Source: Rhodoferax sp. (GTDB lineage: Bacteria; Pseudomonadota; Gammaproteobacteria; Burkholderiales; Burkholderiaceae_C). Taken from it: a stretch of DNA of 44,356 bases. Both the position numbers and the translations under genes were made by a program. Shown here piece after piece: positions 7,949 to 13,729 of this stretch. Positions within the stretch are counted from its first letter, which is position 1. Every line of letters begins with the position of its first letter. Below the pieces are notes generated by a model. It was not told where the DNA came from, made no database searches, and saw nothing but the letters and a program-made list of their open reading frames with translations. Location: assembly GCA_018061265.1 (NCBI GenBank), contig JAGOUM010000017.1, forward strand, positions 1 to 44,356. The letters run 5' to 3'.

Positions 7949-8813
7949 GCCCGACCACTTGATTGGTGGCGCGCCAGGTGCGCCACTGAGCCGCTGGTTG
8001 AGCGACAGCCGTGTCTCCCAAGGTGTGCAGAGTCAGGCGTTTGTGCGTGATTTGCAATTGTTGCCGAACCTTGTCGTTCAGCGTCAACTGGCTGGCACTC
8101 AACACCAGACAAACCGGGCGGTTGCGCCCACGCATCAGTTTGTTGGCCAATGCCAGCCACAACGGGTCATCGTCCAGACCCGGGCAGTTCCAGAACCAGA
8201 ACGCACCCTGCGCATTCACGGTCCAGAACTGCCGCCCGGAACCAGAAGGGCATTCCAGGGTTTCGCCAAACAGCAATTCAGCCCCTTTGGCTTTGGCGCG
8301 TTCGACCAGCGCAGGCAAGGTGTTTCTGCGCCAACTGGCAGTCACTTCAGGGTCGATGGTTGCTGCCGCCTGCAAAGGCTTCGGTGGCGTCAGGCCAATA
8401 CGGGACAACAGGGCCGCCACTGTCAGCAGTGAAATCTTGACGCCGAGTCGTGCATGAATCAGATCCCTGACCAATCCCTGGGTCCAGAGGCTGCCTCGCA
8501 GCCCACATTGATCCGGGCGTTTGCCATCCAGACAGGCCAAAACCTGACGCTGTTGCGCCGCCGAGAGTTTGCACGGGCGTCCACCTCCGGGACCTGCGCG
8601 CATACCACTTGCCCCGTCTTCTTTCAGGGCTGCGTAACATTGGTATGCCCAGGCGCGGCTCATGCCCAGTGACACTGCGACATCCGACGGAGGCTCACCC
8701 TGGCCGATGCGCCGGGACGCCAGAGCCCGCAAAGCCGCCAGAGCGGGCCTCGGCAGCTTGCGACCATTGGGTCGAGGGTCAGTGGTCGCCGTGGCCGCAA
8801 GCATCTCGTTCAT
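7929..8813 (-). CDS. Helix-turn-helix protein derived from an IS630-type transposase
   Basis: The 294-residue protein starts with a helix-turn-helix (about 40-65, DVAVSLGMSRAWAYQCYAAL), then the linker GPGGGRPCKLSAAQ. A second winged helix-turn-helix follows (about 105-140, QGLVRDLIHARLGVKISLLTVAALLSRIG). Both are typical of IS630/Tc1-type transposases. The C-terminal half keeps the outline of the DDE fold, but the catalytic acids appear lost: LLFGETLE stands where a DE pair is expected, VLSASQ where the second Asp should be, and no final Glu is clear. There are no inverted repeats beside it. It overlaps the QseB-like gene by 20 bases. I infer a domesticated, non-transposing DNA-binding protein, probably a regulator. 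Confidence 0.78.
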   Translation of the reverse strand: MNEMLAATATTDPRPNGRKLPRPALAALRALASRRIGQGEPPSDVAVSLGMSRAWAYQCYAALKEDGASGMRAGPGGGRPCKLSAAQQRQVLACLDGKRPDQCGLRGSLWTQGLVRDLIHARLGVKISLLTVAALLSRIGLTPPKPLQAAATIDPEVTASWRRNTLPALVERAKAKGAELLFGETLECPSGSGRQFWTVNAQGAFWFWNCPGLDDDPLWLALANKLMRGRNRPVCLVLSASQLTLNDKVRQQLQITHKRLTLHTLGDTAVAQPAAQWRTWRATNQVVGHAHPSC

Positions 8814-8835
8814 GCAACCAATGTATTTTTTTCAG

Positions 8836-8852
8836 ATTAAGGCTGGCTTAAC
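8836..8852. promoter_or_regulatory. QseB/PmrA-type direct repeat (TTAA-N7-TTAA)
   Basis: The plus strand reads ATTAAG-GCTGG-CTTAAC, two TTAA half-sites 11 bases apart. This is close to the published PmrA/QseB consensus of YTTAAK-N5-YTTAAK, which is nearly symmetric and can act either way. It lies between the divergent transposase-like gene (start 8813) and the glycine-zipper gene (start 8919). A -10-like TATCCT at 8868-8873 would put it at the -35 region of the plus-strand gene. Confidence 0.5.
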
Positions 8853-8918
8853 GCAGAGCAGGCGCGGTATCCTTGATCCACTTCGTTACAGGTTGAACCG
8901 TCTTGAGGAGTCCATTGG

Positions 8919-9428
8919 ATGTCAAGCCAGCTGGTGATTTGGTTTCGTATGGCAATGGTTTTGGTCGCTGTGATCGGACCCATGGGTCTGACACGGGCAC
9001 AGGGCAGTTGGTCGTCCAGCCCGCAGGCTGCGGCCAGTCAGAGCGCCAACCCGTCCTCGGGTGGGGTGTACAGCACACAGTTCCCTGTCGTCACCTGCAC
9101 AGATTGTGGTCGCGTAACCTCCATCACCCAGGCCGAAAAACCGGGTGATAACGCGACATTGGGCATGATTGCCGGGGGTGTGGCGGGCGCTGTGCTGGGG
9201 CGGCAGATTGGGGCCGGACGCGGCAGGGACGTGGCCACCATTGCTGGCGCGGTTGGCGGTGCCTACGCAGGGAAAAAAATCCAGGAGAACATGGGCCTGC
9301 AGAAAACCTGGACGGTCAGTGTGACCTACACCGATGGTCGCAGCGCCAGCTTTGACTTTGACCAGGATCCCGGGCTGGCGGTGGGTGATCCTGTCAGGAA
9401 CGCTGGCAGCTCGCTGGTGCGTCAGTAG
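8919..9428 (+). CDS. Glycine-zipper 2TM domain protein
   Basis: This exported protein has 169 residues. A signal peptide covers about 1-28 (hydrophobic core MAMVLVAVIGPMGLTRAQ). A Cys pair, CTDC, follows at about 60-63. The glycine zipper is LGMIAGGVAGAVLGRQIGAGRGRDVATIAGAVGGAYAG, at about 81-118. The C-terminal beta-rich part is WTVSVTYTDGRSASFDFD. The fold resembles the SlyB / Rickettsia 17-kDa antigen group of outer membrane proteins, but no lipobox is visible, so it may be periplasmic or membrane-associated. A good ribosome site (GAGGAG, 8905-8910) decides the ATG at 8919. It is divergent from the QseBC operon, across a QseB-type repeat. Confidence 0.83.
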   Translation: MSSQLVIWFRMAMVLVAVIGPMGLTRAQGSWSSSPQAAASQSANPSSGGVYSTQFPVVTCTDCGRVTSITQAEKPGDNATLGMIAGGVAGAVLGRQIGAGRGRDVATIAGAVGGAYAGKKIQENMGLQKTWTVSVTYTDGRSASFDFDQDPGLAVGDPVRNAGSSLVRQ

Positions 9429-9438
9429 ATTGACTGGC

Positions 9439-10806
9439 TTAGGCCAGGCCACGCACGATCTCCATGGCGTGTTCCACCCGGTCCACGGCATGAATGGTCA
9501 GGCCCTCAATGGCTTTTTTCGGCGCATTCGCCTTGGGCACGATGGCCATGGAAAAACCCAGTTTGGCGGCTTCCTTGAGCCGCTCCTGGCCCCGTGGTCC
9601 GGGCCGCACTTCGCCGGCCAGACCGATCTCACCAAAGGCAAAAAAGCCCCTTGGCAACGGCTTGCCACGCAACGACGAGTGAATGGCCAGCAGCACTGCC
9701 AGGTCTGCTGCCGGTTCGGAAATCCGCACGCCGCCAACAGCGTTGACAAAAACGTCTTGATCCATGCAGGCAATACCCGCATGCCGGTGCAACACCGCCA
9801 GCAACATGGCCAACCGGTCTTTGTCCAAGCCCACACTCAGCCGCCTGGGACTGGGGCCGCCCGAGTCAACCAGTGCCTGAATCTCGACCAGCATCGGGCG
9901 CGTACCCTCCAGCGTGACCATCACGCAGCTGCCGGGCACTGGCTCGGTGTGCTGGCTTAAAAAAATGGCGCTCGGATTGCTGACACCCTTGAGTCCGCGC
10001 TCGGTCATGGCAAATACGCCGATTTCATTCACCGCACCAAAGCGGTTTTTGATCGCCCGCACCAGCCGAAAGCTGCTGTGGGTGTCACCTTCAAAGTACA
10101 GCACCGTGTCGACCATGTGTTCCAGCACCCGCGGGCCAGCCAGTGCGCCTTCTTTGGTGACATGCCCCACCAGGACAATTCCCACACCACTGGCTTTGGC
10201 GGCGCGTGTCAGGTGGGCGGCACATTCGCGCACCTGCGCGACTGACCCGGGTGCCGAGGTGAGCTGTTCCGAATAAACCGTCTGGATTGAGTCGATCACC
10301 GCAATGTCGGGCTGCGTGGCCTCGAGTGTGGCAAGGATTTTCTCCAGCTGAATTTCGGCCAGAACCCGTACCTGTGAGCCATTCAGACCAAGTCGATGCG
10401 CACGCATCGCCACTTGGGCACCGCTTTCTTCACCCGTCACGTACAAGGTGTTGTGGCCACTGCGCTGCAGTGAGTCCAGTGCCTGCAACAGCAGGGTTGA
10501 CTTGCCTATACCGGGGTCGCCGCCGATCAGCACCACGCCGCCTTCCACCAGACCACCACCCAGCACCCGATCCAGCTCGTCATGCCCGGTGGGTGTGCGT
10601 GCCATGTCGACTGCGTCGATGTCACCCAGGACTGCCACCTCCGCCGTCCGGGCCAGCGAGGCAAAGCGGTTTTTGGCCGGGGTGCTGCTCTCGGGTACGG
10701 ACTCAATCAGCGTATTCCAGGCGTTGCAATGCGGACATTTCCCCAACCACTTGGGGCTGCTGCCGCCACAGTCGGAGCAAACAAATTGTGTTTTTTCTTT
10801 GGCCAT
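9439..10806 (-). CDS. radA: DNA repair protein RadA (Sms)
   Basis: RadA is a RecA-like ATPase that drives branch migration of recombination intermediates and, in naturally competent bacteria, helps transformation. The protein has 455 residues, the usual length. An N-terminal zinc finger uses Cys10, Cys13, Cys24 and Cys27. Walker A is GGDPGIGKS (95-103). The RadA-specific KNRFG motif (IKNRFGAVNEIGVF) is near residue 257. A Lon-protease-like C-terminal domain ends the protein (GGVRISEPAADLAV, FGEIGLAGEVRP). In related genomes I recall alr and radA as near neighbours; here they are separated by the electron-transfer operon, an ATPase and an HD-like gene. Confidence 0.96.
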   Translation of the reverse strand: MAKEKTQFVCSDCGGSSPKWLGKCPHCNAWNTLIESVPESSTPAKNRFASLARTAEVAVLGDIDAVDMARTPTGHDELDRVLGGGLVEGGVVLIGGDPGIGKSTLLLQALDSLQRSGHNTLYVTGEESGAQVAMRAHRLGLNGSQVRVLAEIQLEKILATLEATQPDIAVIDSIQTVYSEQLTSAPGSVAQVRECAAHLTRAAKASGVGIVLVGHVTKEGALAGPRVLEHMVDTVLYFEGDTHSSFRLVRAIKNRFGAVNEIGVFAMTERGLKGVSNPSAIFLSQHTEPVPGSCVMVTLEGTRPMLVEIQALVDSGGPSPRRLSVGLDKDRLAMLLAVLHRHAGIACMDQDVFVNAVGGVRISEPAADLAVLLAIHSSLRGKPLPRGFFAFGEIGLAGEVRPGPRGQERLKEAAKLGFSMAIVPKANAPKKAIEGLTIHAVDRVEHAMEIVRGLA

Positions 10807-10870
10807 TGCGGCATGATACTGATTAAAAACACAGACCCCACGGTTGTCAATTGAGGGGGTTTTAAGTGAT

Positions 10871-10929
10871 TCAAAAACAATAGCTATAAATGCTTACAGG
10901 AAAAGCGCTAGAGCACGATTTTACTTGAA
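10871..10929 (+). repeat. Dispersed imperfect repeat, copy A
   Basis: The core reads AATAGCTATAAATGCTTACA, followed by GGAAAAGCGCTAGAGCACGA and a T-rich end. It shares the frame ATAGCT-(n)-AAGCGCTAG-(n)-CGATTT with a copy at 30551-30606 (opposite strand) and ATAGCT-(n)-GCTAGAGC with a copy at 24793-24853. It is AT-rich compared with its surroundings and lies between radA and the stop codon of the octahaem cytochrome. I recall such elements from Comamonadaceae genomes. Confidence 0.6.
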
Positions 10930-10933
10930 TTTA

Positions 10934-11680
10934 TCAGTCTCGTTCTTTCTTGCGGATTTTCCCGCCGGGTTTGTCCGAGCCCCTGTTTTGCGGCTCATCG
11001 TCGGCACTGCGGTGGCATTCGACACAATTCTCAAAGTCCCGAATGCCCTCTTCCTGATGCTCAGCCAGGATTTTGGCGGGCGTGTGTTCGTGGCAGCCAT
11101 AACAGGTGTACCGCTTGTAGTCATTTTTCAGATGGCATGTCTCACACTGGGTGTTGTGGTCTTTGTCGAGCAGGAAATACTTGTCATGGTCAAAAGTAGC
11201 AGGTTTCCAGGCAGTCTGGCTGTGGCACTGAGTGCAGTTGCCGGTGACCTGACGGTGCAGACTGTCGGTGGGTAACTTGTGGCAGCTTTGACATTGCTCG
11301 CGCACTGCAAGCTTCAACAGCGCGTGCGAAAACGGCTTGCGGCTGCGCTGGGTGAGTTTGGGGCCTTGGTGGTCAACGTGGCAGGCCATGCAATCCTGCT
11401 CGGTCAGGTCCTGGTGAAACGAGGTCTTGACGGTTTTCTTGACCAGGGGAACGCCTTTGCTGGTGCGCACGCCAATATCAGGCAGTGCGTGGCAACTGAC
11501 GCAGCGTGCGCTGGATGCGCCAAGCAGCGGTGCATGGCAGGCAAAACAATCCGTGGCGATCTCGCCGTGCGCCACCACCACCGCACCTGGGCTGACCATC
11601 AAGTGCGGGTAAACAAACACCAGAACAGCCAGCACCAGCAGGTTGAAGGTGATCAGCATCATGAGCCAGCCGCGCTTCAT
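10934..11680 (-). CDS. Membrane-anchored octahaem cytochrome c
   Basis: This is a 248-residue multihaem cytochrome with one N-terminal membrane anchor (about 5-27) and eight CXXCH haem motifs: CFACH (45), CVSCH (60), CMACH (97), CQSCH (130), CTQCH (149), CETCH (179), CYGCH (193) and CVECH (219). The pattern fits the class III / cytochrome c3-like superfamily, with bis-His haems in a periplasmic domain. The tail is short and Lys/Arg-rich (KIRKKERD). I chose the ATG at 11680 because it overlaps the upstream stop as ATGA; a second ATG lies 12 bases upstream. It is the last gene of the reductase - cytochrome b - cytochrome c operon and probably hands electrons to a periplasmic or outer acceptor. 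The acceptor is unknown. Confidence 0.87.
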   Translation of the reverse strand: MKRGWLMMLITFNLLVLAVLVFVYPHLMVSPGAVVVAHGEIATDCFACHAPLLGASSARCVSCHALPDIGVRTSKGVPLVKKTVKTSFHQDLTEQDCMACHVDHQGPKLTQRSRKPFSHALLKLAVREQCQSCHKLPTDSLHRQVTGNCTQCHSQTAWKPATFDHDKYFLLDKDHNTQCETCHLKNDYKRYTCYGCHEHTPAKILAEHQEEGIRDFENCVECHRSADDEPQNRGSDKPGGKIRKKERD

Positions 11681-12255
11681 TTCCAGCCCCAAAACAAAAA
11701 GATGGCCACAATGTGCCCCAGGCCCAGTACGGCAAACGCCAGGGTGATCGGAAAATGAATGGCACGCCAGTGCTTGACGGCATCAAAGGTCAGGCTGTCC
11801 CAATAGGTCTGGTCTTCCAGTTCAGCCGGGGCCAGGCCACTGGCCCGCATCTGCTGCCGTGCGGCTTCCAGACGTTTGCGTGAACTGTCAAGCAAATATT
11901 TGCCCACCAGCCCGCTGGCGACGTTCACCAGCATGGCGATGACGGCCAGCCAGCCGAGGATCGAGTTGAAGTGAATTCCTGCGTGCACCAGCACCAGGAG
12001 CGAGCCCAGCCAGGCCAGGAGTTCATGCCAGCGCAGTAACTGCACCGGCTGGCCAGACTTGATCAGCTTGCGTTTGCGCATAGAGTAGCCAAACGACCCC
12101 AGAATCAGTAGCGTGCCGGGAATCCCCAAGTAGCGGCCGATCCAGACGATGTTGGCCAGGTGCAAAGCCGCATCGATCAGCAGAGCGGCCACCACCAGCA
12201 GGGCAAAAGACAGCAAAAATGGCAACACCTCGCGACGGATCAGACGGGCTTTCAT
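11677..12255 (-). CDS. Membrane cytochrome b-like protein with two His pairs
   Basis: This 192-residue protein has about five hydrophobic segments (10-36, 44-60, 77-97, 99-121, 166-190). Two helices each carry two His residues 14 apart: His77 and His91 in RWHELLAWLGSLLVLVHAGIH, and His167 and His181 in HFPITLAFAVLGLGH. That geometry is what a transmembrane diheme b-type cytochrome needs, with one haem near each membrane face. I chose the ATG at 12255, 5 bases after the reductase stop; a longer frame upstream only reads through the reductase gene. Its stop overlaps the octahaem cytochrome start (ATGA). It resembles ferric-reductase / cytochrome b561-type membrane parts, but I do not recognise a named family. 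Confidence 0.75.
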   Translation of the reverse strand: MKARLIRREVLPFLLSFALLVVAALLIDAALHLANIVWIGRYLGIPGTLLILGSFGYSMRKRKLIKSGQPVQLLRWHELLAWLGSLLVLVHAGIHFNSILGWLAVIAMLVNVASGLVGKYLLDSSRKRLEAARQQMRASGLAPAELEDQTYWDSLTFDAVKHWRAIHFPITLAFAVLGLGHIVAIFLFWGWK

Positions 12256-12260
12256 GGGCT

Positions 12261-13565
12261 TCAGGCCTCCAGTTCCATGTCTGAGCCGGGTATGGCCACA
12301 CACAACAGGCAGTGCCCAGGAGCAGGGTCGTGATCTGGCGGGTTGGCATAACGCACCACGCCCTTGAGCAGACGCGTCTGACAGGCACCACAGCCGCCGG
12401 AGCGGCAACCGGATTCGACTGCCACGCCGTGGCGCTCGGCAAAGTCCAGCAGATTCAATTGCTGGCCATCCCAAGACAAAGTGCGCTGCGACCGGGCGAA
12501 GCGCACCGCTACCGGGGTGGACAGCGCAGTCGGCGCAGCGGTGCTGGTCAGCCGCACTGAGGCCGGGCCAAAGGCTTCAAAATGAATGTCTTGCGAGTGC
12601 ACACCCCAGGCCGCCAGCGCCGGCACCAGCGATTCCATCATGGATGCCGGGCCACAGATGTAAAACTGGTGCGCTCCCAGCGGCAGTTCCTGGCGCAGCA
12701 TGGCCACATCCACATGGCCGTGGTGCCGGTAGTCACGGCCCGGCAAATCGTCTGGCTCTGGCTGGCTGTACACCACATGCAGATGTAATTGCGGGTGGTC
12801 GGCGGCGAACTGCTCCAGCACTGATTTAAAGGCATGTTCGCGACCGCTGCGCAGTCCGTAGAACAGGTGCACCGTGCGCTCGGGCTGCCTGGCCAGACAC
12901 CAGCGCAGCATGCTCATCATCGGGGTGATACCGATACCGCCGCCAATCAGCACAACCGGGGTGAGGCAGGAGGTGTCGAGAAAAAAGTGACCAGAAGGCG
13001 CCTTGACCTGCAATACATCGCCCGGCTGAACCTGATCATGAAAATGGTTGGACGAAACACCGGGCGGCAGACCCGGCATGCCACGGGGTGCCGGAACTCG
13101 CTTGACGGTGATGCGGAAATGCGTTGCCTCAGGCATGTCGGACAAAGAGTAGCAACGTGTCACGGTCTGGGGCTTGGTGTTGGTCTGGGCACAGCCAGTC
13201 ACCTGCAGCTGAAAGGTCAAAAACTGACCGGGTTTGAAGGGTGCCAGCAGTTTGCCGTCCACCGGTGCAAGGTAGAACGAACACTGGCTCCCTGCCGGGT
13301 CTTCAATTTCACGTCGAAGTACACGAAACCCCCGGTGACCGGCCCACGCCAGATCCCGTTGGCTGTCAGCGGGTGGCGCAACCGGGATGGCAGTCGGGGC
13401 TTGCAGGGTGGTGTGCCTGCGCCACACCGCAAATCCGGCAAGAACCAGAATCTGCAACAAGATGCCCGAGAGAATATAAGAAAGGAGCTGGCTGGCAGTC
13501 ACGGCGCTGGTTTCAAGAATAAGGGGCGATTGTGCAAACTGGCGAACGATCGGTCGGTTCGGCAA
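12261..13565 (-). CDS. Membrane-anchored FAD/2Fe-2S NAD(P)H reductase
   Basis: The 434-residue flavoprotein has one N-terminal membrane segment (about 24-47), then a ferredoxin-reductase-type FAD domain (RCYS, 137-140), and an NAD(P)-binding domain (GGGIGITP at 208-215, YICGPASM at 302-309). A C-terminal plant-type ferredoxin domain has Cys387, Cys392, Cys395 and Cys422 for a 2Fe-2S cluster. Such proteins take electrons from NAD(P)H and pass them on singly. A membrane cytochrome b and an octahaem cytochrome c follow within 5 bases and a 4-base overlap. The first codon at 13565 is TTG without a clear ribosome site; a GTG at 13502 is an alternative start. Three CTTA repeats and an FNR-like site lie upstream. 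Confidence 0.87.
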   Translation of the reverse strand: MPNRPIVRQFAQSPLILETSAVTASQLLSYILSGILLQILVLAGFAVWRRHTTLQAPTAIPVAPPADSQRDLAWAGHRGFRVLRREIEDPAGSQCSFYLAPVDGKLLAPFKPGQFLTFQLQVTGCAQTNTKPQTVTRCYSLSDMPEATHFRITVKRVPAPRGMPGLPPGVSSNHFHDQVQPGDVLQVKAPSGHFFLDTSCLTPVVLIGGGIGITPMMSMLRWCLARQPERTVHLFYGLRSGREHAFKSVLEQFAADHPQLHLHVVYSQPEPDDLPGRDYRHHGHVDVAMLRQELPLGAHQFYICGPASMMESLVPALAAWGVHSQDIHFEAFGPASVRLTSTAAPTALSTPVAVRFARSQRTLSWDGQQLNLLDFAERHGVAVESGCRSGGCGACQTRLLKGVVRYANPPDHDPAPGHCLLCVAIPGSDMELEA

Positions 13566-13595
13566 AACACGCAGTCCCGAGCATGCACCCGAAAT

Positions 13596-13622
13596 CTTAG
13601 CGATGTCTTAACGTAGCCTTAT
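13596..13622. promoter_or_regulatory. Three CTTA-type half-sites at 11-base spacing
   Basis: CTTAG (13596), CTTAA (13607) and CTTAT (13618) are direct repeats on the plus strand with exact 11-base steps. This is the layout of PmrA/QseB-type operators bound by OmpR-family regulators. The array lies in the 164-base region between the divergent reductase operon (start 13565) and the P-type ATPase (start 13730). The QseB-like regulator at 7277-7948 is a natural candidate to bind it. Confidence 0.55.
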
Positions 13623-13664
13623 CCAGAAGAGGTATTTGCCTTGTCTCTGTGCGTTGTCAAACAG

Positions 13665-13678
13665 TTGATTAAAAGCAA
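13665..13678. promoter_or_regulatory. FNR/ANR-like site
   Basis: TTGAT-TAAA-AGCAA differs from the FNR consensus TTGAT-N4-ATCAA at one base. Its centre is about 58 bases before the ATPase ATG and about 106 before the reductase start. It suggests oxygen-dependent control of one or both divergent units. Confidence 0.5.
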
Positions 13679-13729
13679 GGCGTCAAATAATCGAATGCCA
13701 GTTCCGATATTTCCTTTCAGGGGCCAAAT

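Noticed and set aside
7929-8813. Active IS630 insertion sequence
   Set aside because: No terminal inverted repeats or TA duplication were seen and the catalytic acids look lost.
12256-12474. N-terminal extension of the cytochrome b-like protein
   Set aside because: It reads through the 2Fe-2S domain of the reductase in another frame; the ATG at 12255 gives a proper first helix.
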